Part shown: positions 54,396-62,891 of the stretch, piece by piece
Numbering within the stretch: the stretch's first letter is position 1
How the letters are laid out: each line of letters opens with the position of its first letter
Assembly (NCBI GenBank): GCA_032718475.1
Contig: JAUCBJ010008463.1
Location: 1-64,000, forward strand
Length of the DNA: 64,000 nt
DNA from: Nemertoderma westbladi
Lineage: Eukaryota; Xenacoelomorpha; Nemertodermatida; Nemertodermatidae
Direction of reading: 5' to 3'
Made by a program: the position numbers and the translations under genes
Notes under the pieces: model-generated
Database searches by the model: none
Seen by the model: only the letters and a program-made list of their open reading frames with translations
What the model was told of the DNA's origin: nothing

Positions 54396-54866
54396 ACGCT
54401 ATTCTACAAAGATCAGAAAGGAAACCTACGTTTGTTCAGATAAACGTAAGTTGTAACAGCAAGTCCAAGCGATAAACGAATTGTCTTTATCTCAGTTCGA
54501 TTGTGAAATCCAGAATCTCTAAGAAGATATCGCACTTAGACAACCCCATTCTCTGCGAGAGTTTTTGGATGAACGTATCCAGCTACGAGCGGAGGAAAAT
54601 CAGCTCGAGGAGAAGCATATCGAAACGGCGGATACCCCGACCATAATCCTACACCTTCTGATGCAATCATATTGCACCCTTCACCCAGGATTTATAGCCC
54701 TCCTAGTAAAGTGGCTCCCCCCAAAGAGAAAAGGACTCTTGCTAGCCTCAAAAAACTGCGTAAACGCCGTCTGCGTAAGAAAGACTAACTGTTTAGAGTA
54801 TTTTTATATTTTAGAAACTGTGATTTGTTATATTTTATAGACTTAAATCCCATTTTCTGGGAGCGG
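54396..54866 (+). other. Possible ORF3 continuation and polypurine tract
   Basis: Frames after the ORF3 stop encode helical, charged peptides (54535-54640) and a basic tail ending at about 54787. A donor-like ACGTAAGT near 54445 and an acceptor-like cacttag near 54540 could define a ~94-bp intron. 'ctgggagcgg' directly before the 3' LTR is the probable plus-strand primer tract. Confidence 0.4.
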
Positions 54867-56047
54867 TGTAAAAGCTTTTGCGTCATTAACCGGTTATTTT
54901 CCCTTAAAGTACTCTGTAGTTGGTTTGCCAGGCATAAAAAGGCCGTGTCCTTGCTGTACTGGTGTTTTAGAGGACATAAAAGTCATTTCTTATGTATTTG
55001 TACTGTATTTGTACTTTAGAGGACATAATCCACAATCTCGTGACGCGATAAGCTAGATACTCTTGAAAACAGTGTCGCTACCATGACGATGGCTAACAGC
55101 TGATATTGCCACGTCGACGTTTCTTTGTTTCTTTGTTCTCTCGTTGTTCGGTTGACCAATCAGAGCGTTTGTTGTCTCTGTGTTGGAGGTGTATACAGAG
55201 GCTCAGTAGTTCAGTGTTATGTTTTTGCCCAGAGCCTAAGAACCGGCTTTTGGCACCTCCGTGTTTTCAGTTTTTAGCCTTACACTAGTAGGCTTAATTA
55301 TAAGGACATATATCCGTTATCATAACATAACATAACTTACCATACCTAATCAAACAACCTGTGCATACTTTTATATTGTTATACTGATATTTACTGTCGG
55401 TTCTTCATAATATGGTTGATGAATTATTATATTTGGAATAACGATAAATAACCCCGAAAACCCAATATTCTTGATATACCGAAGGTAAGAGAGAAAGGTT
55501 ACATATAACGATTGTGACTTATATTAAAGTGGTTTGAAGTGAATCTAATGTTATTTGATAGACCCTACATGATTCGGTCCGTGTTCCTTTTATATGTGAC
55601 TAAAATCAGTGAAGATCGGCAGATCAGTGTGCAGTATTGTGCAGCATTGTGTATGAGTGAGACTGATAACGAAGCATTTCCTAAAGAATGCGCCATATAT
55701 GTGAATTGTAACTAAGCCATATCGTTGTGAGTAGTTTAAGTCATAACTCTGTTTATATAGATAGAGCGCCACGTCCTAAAGGAACTGTTAATATTCCCCG
55801 AAGGTGAATAATATTGTCAGAGATTATATAATACTGTCAGTCGAATAATACATTAGGCTTACATAGCAATACGATTAAGCCGTCGAACCCAATCTCCCGG
55901 GTATATCCAGCGGGTGAATGATCGCGCACCGATTGGTTTCGACTAGTGTAGTGAATCAAATACTTGTCAGAGGCTAAAAGTGATTTATTATCTAGAAGAC
56001 ATCCTAATTTGGCGGGTTAAACTGCCAAAGGTCTTAAAGCGCGAACA
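54867..56047 (+). repeat. BEL/Pao 3' LTR
   Basis: About 1181 bp, TGT...ACA, ~99% identical to 40235-41420. It ends inside the reading frame of the Penelope-like RT on the opposite strand. Confidence 0.95.
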
Positions 56048-57901
56048 ACCAAATTGTTCTAACTTAAAGACAATCTTTCCGGGAAGTACTGTCTCATTTA
56101 AATGTGTGACTAAATTTGTAACAATATCTTCCGAAAAATTAATTCCAAAGGAAATAATGTCGTCTCGGTATCTTTTGTATTCTTGTGGACTGTTATTATA
56201 GGAAGACACTGCCGTGTCAATGAATTTGGCTCCCCATATATCGGTGTAGGTACAAGAATAAGAAGGTCCCATAGCTGAACCCCCAGACTGGGTGAAGTGT
56301 TTGCCATTGAAAGCACAATTATTGCTTTCAAGGCAAATTTTAAGAGCTTCTAATATGCATTCATTAGGTGGGTCACCTTCTGCAACAATTGTTCTGTATT
56401 GTTCCAGAGTTTCCTCAACTGCCGCTAAACCCATGCAGTTATCAACTGAAGGGAAGAAATTTGATACATCAAGGCACAAAAAGCTAGAGTTTGGCGGAAG
56501 GGGAGCTAGACGTTCATTTATATCTCGTATCCAAATCAAAACGTCAAATGTATTTTTTAGAAAAGCATCATGTTTGCTACCAAACTCGTGTAAATAATAT
56601 TCAACAAACTTGCCCAAACGCTCAGTAACTGATCCACAGGCGGATTGAATATACCTCAATGGATGATTTTCCTTGTGTGTTTTCACATTTCCAAATACTG
56701 TACCTGGTTGTGGGTCCTGGCCAATGAGCCAATCCTTGCATTCAATGATTGTTTTCAAATTTTTCCATTTTAAAACAAATTGAGTCACTTTAACTAAATA
56801 ATCTACAGAAGGATCCAAATCGTGCTGTTTAAAGCAAGATTTATCTTCTAAGTGTCGTTCAACACTACTACAATATGTTGAATTTTTCAGAACAACAAAT
56901 CGTTGTGAACCTTTATCTTGAATCCTAATAACACTTTCGCTCCCTATGGTGCCACATGTTTTCTTTAATTTAGTTAAAGCAATTCTCTCACTTTTACTTA
57001 AATTATCTTTTGTTTTAATTCGTTTAGATACATCAAATAAATCAGTTCTAACCTCATTCAAAAATTGTTCTAGAATCGGATTGTTAGAGTTCAATGAAAA
57101 ACGAGATTTACCGGGCCACGGTTTTTTTCGTGGATGAAAATCAGGTGCTGTTTCACTTTCAACGGCCTGATCGTCTTCTCTGTGAACTACTGTAACCCCT
57201 AAATTTGTCTTCTTTTCTTGCATGTAATTATCAAATTTTATTCTTATAGATGAAGCAAATTTTATAAAGTCTATGTTCGCCTGATACAAATCAGCATGTG
57301 GAGGAATTGGGCAAAACGAAGGTCCTTTCTTGAGCAATAAAATTGCTGGGTCATCGATTTCTATGTCTTCATAGACAACAGGATCAAATACAGTAGGGTC
57401 GCATTTGTTCATTGACATTGAATCAACTAATCTATTTTCGATTTTTTTGCGTCTGTTTAAGTAATTAAGTCTACGTTGTGCGGATCTCTGAGGTCCAGGT
57501 TTATGTCTTTTATGAGACAACAAATTATCGTATAAAACATTGCTAGGGCTTGAAGCAGAGCGGGTTTCATTCATTAAATTGTTCCACTTTTTTATCAGAC
57601 GCTGTCTCACTGTACGAGAAGTGTTTTTCATGTGATCATAAACGCGGGACAAGATTGAATTCGAATTATCATAGGTGATAGCAGATGATTTAGCTCTCAT
57701 AAAAAGACTAAGAAAATGTCTTCGCCTCGTCTCGGCATGAAGAGAAACAACTTCCAAAATATTTAATTCGGCTTTAAAAATATTATTTTTAGCTTTAATG
57801 CGAACCTGTTCAAAATGAATAGAATTACCAGGTAAATTAAGCTTTAAGCAAATCCTCAAACCCTTCGGTATTACGTTGTGCTTCTTGCAATTTTCAAGAA
57901 A
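56048..57901 (-). pseudogene. Penelope-like element reverse transcriptase, C-terminus cut off by the BEL LTR
   Basis: The minus strand is open from 57901 to the LTR edge (about 618 codons); the frame then reads 60 more bases of LTR sequence and stops at 55988. No ATG opens the frame: a stop lies immediately upstream, and the start may be on an upstream exon. RT motifs: FLCLDVSNFFPSV (motif A), GSAMGPSYSCTYTD (motif B), YKRYRDDI (motif C with RDD, as in several Penelope-like elements). The N-terminal part has KKHNVIPKGLRI and a basic RRxxRRxHF-type stretch typical of the group. Thumb end and any GIY-YIG endonuclease are absent. The remaining frame has no stops, so truncation was recent. The missing 3' part is not found on the other side of the BEL element. 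Confidence 0.85.
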
Positions 57902-58262
57902 TTATCTTTGAAGTTGACCCAAAATTAGTTGCGAGCCTAAAGTTATTAATTGTAGGAACAAAATTCTTGGTACAATCGCCATTCATCCACAGTCAAAAAT
58001 TAATATAAGTTTAAATTAAGTAAAGAAAGTTAGGGAATATGACTGTAGGGTGTGAGATCAAGTTGTTTTAGTATAATAATATTTTAAGATTTCAAAAAGT
58101 GACAACTTATATGATCAATCACTAAAAATTTATTTTTTTATTATTATTAGCTTTCGATAGCTCTCTCTATCTTTTTCAAATAAACGATATTCTGGTATTG
58201 AAACGATATTCATCTTTATACAAAATATAGTCAAAATATAAGTACGTTTTTTGTTAGAGTAT
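57902..58262. other. Intergenic between Penelope-like and gypsy elements
   Basis: AT-rich, no ORF. A 42-bp stretch near 58208-58250 (attcatctttatacaaaata, tagtcaaaatataagtacgtt) is repeated at the very end of the window (63960-64000). Confidence 0.5.
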
Positions 58263-58540
58263 TGTAGCGATACTGTATGCGGGACTTAGGAGATATACAG
58301 TAGTGGCGTCCCTAGTTGCCTAGCAACGGACGATGTGGAGTTTTACATACAGACTGTCCATCTATCATCTTTTGGTACCGTACACTGCAGTACCGGCACG
58401 CTGTGTGCTATACGGATGACTGCGGCCCTATCCCGGTATATCTATATCTTTACAGTAGCAATGCATTGCTAACTATTATTATTATTATAATACATAATAA
58501 CCCGCGCTTCGATTTATTCATTGAGAATAACGCCGCTACA
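58263..58540 (+). repeat. Gypsy 5' LTR
   Basis: 278 bp; inverted terminal bases TGTAGCG/CGCTACA. It carries a (tta)n stretch near 58478 and is followed at 58541 by 'tttggtgacccggcac', the usual gypsy primer-binding-site context. Confidence 0.97.
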
Positions 58541-58582
58541 TTTGGTGACCCGGCACTCGCAAACTTCCGACCTCATCATACC

Positions 58583-59347
58583 ATGCCCCTTGAAGCTGCC
58601 GACATCCAGGCTTTGGCCGAGGCCATTCAAGGCCTCAACGTGGCTCCAGCGGCTGCCGCCGCAGCCGCCCCGGCCGCCGCTGTATCTGCAGTCTCCCTCA
58701 AGCTCCCCACCTTCTGGACCAACGACCCAGACTTGTGGTTCACTCAAGTGGAGGCACAATTTGACATTCGAAACATTACTGCAGACAAGACGAAGTTTCA
58801 CTACATCGTCTCTGCACTTGATAATGCCACTGCCGCCGAGGTCCGGAAAATCGTCATGGAACCACCCACCACCGATGCCTACCCTACCCTCAAGAAGGCC
58901 CTCACGGAAGCCTTCGGCCGCACTCAGGCCTCGAAGGATGCCGAACTTCTCCGTCTCTCCGGCATCGGGGACCGCCGCCCAACCGCTCTCCTCCGGCACA
59001 TCCAGGGCCTGAACGCCGACCCCGAGACACTCCTTCGGGCGTTATACTTTCAGCTTCTCCCAGTGGAGGTGCGACGCGTCCTTGCCGGTTCGAACAAAAC
59101 GAACATCGAGGAGTTGGCCAAAGACGCAGACCGCATCATGGAGGCCTCGAACCCAGTGTCAGGCGTCTCCGCTGTCCGCCGCCCCGGAGCACCACGTTCC
59201 TCGTCATCGTCTCAGGAACTCTGTTACTACCACAGCCGGTTCGGGGATTCTGCTCGCAACTGCGAACACGGCCGATGCCCGCTAGCCTCCCTCGTCAAAC
59301 GTTCCGGCCCCTCCAAACCGCCGGGAAACGCCGGCGCCGGCCGCTAG
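58583..59347 (+). CDS. gag: Gypsy Gag (capsid and zinc-finger) protein
   Basis: The 254-residue product starts MPLEAADIQALAEAIQGLN. The frame is open from 58316 inside the LTR, but the ATG 42 nt after the LTR matches the expected leader. An alanine-rich linker is followed by the capsid region (LPTFWTNDPDLWFTQVEAQF, LKKALTEAFG). A single C-terminal zinc-binding motif, CYYHSRFGDSARNCEHGRCP, replaces the classical CCHC knuckle, as in several arthropod and marine gypsy families. The end of the ORF overlaps pol by 73 nt. A canonical -1 slippery heptamer lies 18 nt before the stop. Confidence 0.95.
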   Translation: MPLEAADIQALAEAIQGLNVAPAAAAAAAPAAAVSAVSLKLPTFWTNDPDLWFTQVEAQFDIRNITADKTKFHYIVSALDNATAAEVRKIVMEPPTTDAYPTLKKALTEAFGRTQASKDAELLRLSGIGDRRPTALLRHIQGLNADPETLLRALYFQLLPVEVRRVLAGSNKTNIEELAKDADRIMEASNPVSGVSAVRRPGAPRSSSSSQELCYYHSRFGDSARNCEHGRCPLASLVKRSGPSKPPGNAGAGR

Positions 59348-62300
59348 TCCCTGCGGTTGGCGTCTCCAGGAAGGGGCAGAAAACTATTATGGTAGAGGAC
59401 AGCCGCACTGGCTGCACCTTCCTAGTGGACTGCGGAGCCGAGGTCTCCGTCATTCCGGCCTCGGCTGCCGACCGTGCAACCCGAACCCGCTCTCCTCCCC
59501 TTCTCGCAGCTAACGGCTCTTCAATTTCGACGTGGGGAGACCGTTCCTTCTCCTTCCGCCTCGGTAAGGCTACACCCAGGGATTTCTCTTTCGACTTCGC
59601 TGTCGCCGACGTCCCCAAGGCCATCCTCGGGGCGGATTTCTTCGCCGAAAATAACCTGGCCATCGACCTCCGCAACCGCCGCCTCATATCTCTCGACGAT
59701 GGAACTATCTTCCCCGCTTTCGCCTCGTCCTTCCATGGAGGTATCTCAGGCCTCCACCTTGCCGCCATCTCAGCTTTCGACCGGATAATCGACGAATTTC
59801 CGGAGGTCGTCATTCCCCGATTCGAACTCGGCGATGTCAACAAGCACGGCATCGAGCATCATATAGTCACGGAGGGACCACCACTTCATGCTCGCGCCCG
59901 CCGGCTCGACCCCGAGAAGCTGGCTGTTGCGAAGGCCGAGTTCGCAAAAATGGAAGAACTCGGAATAATCCGGCGTTCTTGCTCCCCATGGGCATCTCCG
60001 CTTCACATCGTGTCAAAACCCGACGGTGGATCGCGGCCTTGTGGCGATTTCCGCCGACTGAACGAGGCGACAGTGGGGGACCGCTACCCGCTCCCCCACA
60101 TCCAGGACTTTAACGGTGGCCTGGCTGGCAATGTCATATTTTCAAAGATAGACCTCGCCCGCAGCTACCACCAGGTCCCCGTCCATGCCAGCGACGTCCC
60201 CAAGACGGCCATTATCACTCCCTTCGGCCTCTGGGAGTTCTTGAGAATGCCTTTTGGCCTTAAGAACGCCGCCCAGGCTTTCCAGAGGCTGATGGATGCC
60301 GTCCTTCGTGGTATACCATATGTTTTCGTCTACCTCGATGACATACTCGTGTCCAGCAAGTCCGAGGCCGAACACATCGACCACCTCCGCCATGTCTTCC
60401 GCCTCCTCGCAGACAACGGCCTCGTCGTCCAGCGGAAGAAATGTGTGTTCGGCCAGACAGAGATCGAATACCTCGGCCACCTCGTGTCCGCCACCGGCGT
60501 TCGGCCACTGCTCTCCAAAGTTAAAGCAGTCCTAGAGTTCTCCACCCCGACAGACAAGGCCGGGCTACAGCGATTTCTGGGGATGCTGAACTACTATCAC
60601 CGTTTCCTCCCCAACATCGCAGGATGCCTCGCCCCTCTCCACGAGGCCACCAAGTCCACCCCTGGTGCGTTTGCTTGGAACTCTGAGTGTGCCAACGCAT
60701 TCGCCGCCGCCAAGCGTGCCCTCGCCGACGCCGCTCTATTGTGCCACCCCCGGACATCCGACTTCCTGTCTGTGTCGTGCGACGCCTCCGGCACCGCCAT
60801 AGGAGCCTCCCTCGATCAGCGCGCATCGGCTTCAGAGGACTGGCAGCCACTCGCTTTCTTCTCCCGCAAGTTGTCCTCGGCCGAGAAGAAATACAGCGTT
60901 TTTGACCGCGAGCTCCTCGCCATGTTCGCGGCCATCTGCCATTTCCGACATTTCGTCGAGGGCCGGCCCTTCATTATCTACACTGACCACCGCCCTCTGA
61001 CCTTCGCATTCGCCAACACCGCCGAGCGTTCCCCCCGCCAGACACGCCACTTGGCCTTTGTGTCGGAATTCTCTACCGACGTCCGACACATTTCCGGTAA
61101 GGCCAACGTCGTCGCCGACGCTCTTTCCCGGTCCGACGACTGCACACCCGCCTCTAACCCACTAGTCGGTGCTCTCCTCGCGCCCGAGGTCGACTTTGCC
61201 GCCCTAGCCGTGGCTCAGACAGCCGCCTCGGTCGAGATCTCGGCCTACAGGACATCCATTTCCGGCCTCCACCTGGCCGACATACCATGCCGCGACTTCA
61301 CGGTCTTGTGCGACACCTCGACGGGCCGGAACCGCCCCGTCGTCCCGGATGGCTGGCGCGGCCGGATCTTCGAGGCCATCCATGGCCTCTCACATGTCGG
61401 TCCAAAGCCCACCATCCGCGCCATCTCCGAGCGTTTTATCTGGCATGGGATGAAGAAAGACGTGCGCCGACGCTGCCTCGAGTGCGCCGCCTGCCAGGCC
61501 TCCAAGGTCGGCCGCCATGTCCATGCGCCACTAGAAAGTCGCCCTGCCCCTGAGGCCCGATTCGAGAGCCTCCACGTAGACATCGTTGGTCCACTTCCAC
61601 CATCGGAAGGCCACGGCTACCTATTCACAATCATCGACAGGTTCACACGGTGGCCTGAGGCCATCCCCATTATCGACGCCACCGCTGAGACGTGTGCCCG
61701 CGCACTTCTACGGGGCTGGATCGCCAGGTTCGGGATACCCGGGGACATCACCTCCGATCGCGGGGCGCAGTTTACCTCTCACCTGTGGGCCGAGCTTCAC
61801 AACCTCCTCGGGATCTCGGCCTCCACTACTACATCCTACCACCCACAGGCGAATGGGATGATCGAGCGACTCCATCGCCAACTCAAGGCATCGCTCAAGG
61901 CCCGCCTACATGGACCGAAATGGATGGACGAACTCCCACTAGTCCTACTCGGGATCAGGACGGCTTGGAAGGAGGACCCTGGCTGCTCACCCGCCGACCT
62001 CGTCTATGGCACCCCCCTCCACGTGCCTGGCGAGTTCGTGGGCCCTGGGTCCGCGCGAACAGAGACTCCAACCTCAGCTTTCGTCTCCGACCTCAAGGAA
62101 CGCCTCAAGTCAGCTGTTCCCCCGCCGACAAACTTCCACGGCTCACCGTCAACCTCCCACATCCCGGCATCCCTGGCCTCGACAGGTTACGTGTATGTAC
62201 GCCGTGGTGGTCATGTAGGACCTCTCAACCGCCCCTATGCTGGCCCCTACAAAATCATTAAGGTGGAGCCAAAAACTTTCCTCCTTGACCTCAATGGCCG

Positions 62301-62559
62301 CCTGGATCATGTCTCCATCGACAGACTGAAGATTGCCTTCATTCCGCGGCCGCCCACGATCCCACCGGCACCGTCGGCATCTTCGTCAGATCCCGACCTT
62401 CCGGCGCCTTCCTACGCTGCCGTAGCAGCCACTCCAGCACGACATACCAGTCCTTACGCCAGGCCCAAGGCCCACTCGAAACCTCCCACCACGACGTCGT
62501 CCACGTTTCAGACTCGTTCCGGCCGACAGGTCCGCCGTCCGGAAAGATATACCACCTAA
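59275..62559 (+). CDS. pol: Gypsy Pol (protease, RT, RNase H, integrase)
   Basis: Open for 1094 codons in the -1 frame relative to gag; translation most likely enters by frameshift at 59323-59329 rather than at its own ATG. Protease DCGA at residues 52-55 (DCG instead of the more usual DSG/DTG). RT with catalytic YLDD at 353-356. RNase H with D503, E546, D571 and the NVVADALSR end near 611. Integrase HHCC (H703, H707, C737, C740) and catalytic D769, D828, E864, a D,D-35-E spacing. The C-terminus carries a GPF/Y-like module (GPLNRPYAGPYKI) and no chromodomain. Every catalytic residue is present. Confidence 0.96.
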   Translation: MPASLPRQTFRPLQTAGKRRRRPLVPAVGVSRKGQKTIMVEDSRTGCTFLVDCGAEVSVIPASAADRATRTRSPPLLAANGSSISTWGDRSFSFRLGKATPRDFSFDFAVADVPKAILGADFFAENNLAIDLRNRRLISLDDGTIFPAFASSFHGGISGLHLAAISAFDRIIDEFPEVVIPRFELGDVNKHGIEHHIVTEGPPLHARARRLDPEKLAVAKAEFAKMEELGIIRRSCSPWASPLHIVSKPDGGSRPCGDFRRLNEATVGDRYPLPHIQDFNGGLAGNVIFSKIDLARSYHQVPVHASDVPKTAIITPFGLWEFLRMPFGLKNAAQAFQRLMDAVLRGIPYVFVYLDDILVSSKSEAEHIDHLRHVFRLLADNGLVVQRKKCVFGQTEIEYLGHLVSATGVRPLLSKVKAVLEFSTPTDKAGLQRFLGMLNYYHRFLPNIAGCLAPLHEATKSTPGAFAWNSECANAFAAAKRALADAALLCHPRTSDFLSVSCDASGTAIGASLDQRASASEDWQPLAFFSRKLSSAEKKYSVFDRELLAMFAAICHFRHFVEGRPFIIYTDHRPLTFAFANTAERSPRQTRHLAFVSEFSTDVRHISGKANVVADALSRSDDCTPASNPLVGALLAPEVDFAALAVAQTAASVEISAYRTSISGLHLADIPCRDFTVLCDTSTGRNRPVVPDGWRGRIFEAIHGLSHVGPKPTIRAISERFIWHGMKKDVRRRCLECAACQASKVGRHVHAPLESRPAPEARFESLHVDIVGPLPPSEGHGYLFTIIDRFTRWPEAIPIIDATAETCARALLRGWIARFGIPGDITSDRGAQFTSHLWAELHNLLGISASTTTSYHPQANGMIERLHRQLKASLKARLHGPKWMDELPLVLLGIRTAWKEDPGCSPADLVYGTPLHVPGEFVGPGSARTETPTSAFVSDLKERLKSAVPPPTNFHGSPSTSHIPASLASTGYVYVRRGGHVGPLNRPYAGPYKIIKVEPKTFLLDLNGRLDHVSIDRLKIAFIPRPPTIPPAPSASSSDPDLPAPSYAAVAATPARHTSPYARPKAHSKPPTTTSSTFQTRSGRQVRRPERYTT
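59323..59329 (+). promoter_or_regulatory. -1 ribosomal frameshift site G GGA AAC
   Basis: In the gag frame the codons are GGA AAC preceded by G, the X-XXY-YYZ pattern. Slipping back one base enters the pol frame exactly. A 12-bp palindrome GCCGGCGCCGGC follows at once (59330-59341), within a very GC-rich stretch able to form a stem or pseudoknot. Confidence 0.85.
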
Positions 62560-62613
62560 CATTCATCGCCACTATTAGGGATTTATCGTGTTACCACACT
62601 TGAGGGGGGGTTA

Positions 62614-62891
62614 TGTAGCGATACTGTATGCGGGACTTAGGAGATATACAGTAGTGGCGTCCCTAGTTGCCTAGCAACGGACGATGTGGAGTTTTACATA
62701 CAGACTGTCCATCTATCATCTTTTGGTACCGTACACTGCAGTACCGGCACGCTGTGTGCTATACGGATGACTGCGGCCCTATCCCGGTATATCTATATCT
62801 TTACAGTAGCAATGCATTGCTAACTATTATTATTATTATAATACATAATAACCCGCGCTTCGATTTATTCATTGAGAATAACGCCGCTACA
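62614..62891 (+). repeat. Gypsy 3' LTR
   Basis: Appears identical to the 5' LTR over 278 bp; preceded by the G-rich polypurine tract and followed by the GTAT target duplication. Confidence 0.97.

Larger units (their letters stand above)
40235..56047 (+). mobile_element. BEL/Pao LTR retrotransposon, 15.8 kb, near-complete
   Basis: Two ~1.18-kb LTRs enclose a 2.2-kb leader, gag (43634-46528), pol (46476-51617), a 1.6-kb spacer and a third ORF (53265-54395). The order protease, RT, RNase H, integrase and the pol family type place it in BEL/Pao. This is unusually large for the group (commonly 6-10 kb). LTR divergence is about 1%, so insertion is fairly recent. No target duplication is seen: tgcgg precedes the 5' LTR and accaa follows the 3' LTR. 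Confidence 0.95.
58263..62891 (+). mobile_element. Ty3/gypsy LTR retrotransposon, intact and very young
   Basis: The 278-bp LTRs (58263-58540 and 62614-62891) appear identical base for base. They begin TGTAGCG and end CGCTACA. A 4-bp target duplication GTAT flanks the element (58259-58262, 62892-62895). The primer-binding region tttggtgacccgg follows the 5' LTR and the polypurine tract tgagggggggtta precedes the 3' LTR. Gag and pol are uninterrupted. At 4.6 kb it is compact but complete, so it may be mobile today. Confidence 0.97.

Noticed and set aside
58316-58582. Gag start at the first in-frame ATG inside the gypsy LTR
   Set aside because: It would put the start in LTR sequence that is repeated at 62667; the ATG at 58583 after the primer-binding site gives a normal Gag N-terminus.
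58514-62261. Several long minus- and alternative-frame ORFs across the gypsy element
   Set aside because: GC-rich coding sequence lowers stop frequency in all frames; none has a domain, and they overlap the real gag and pol.
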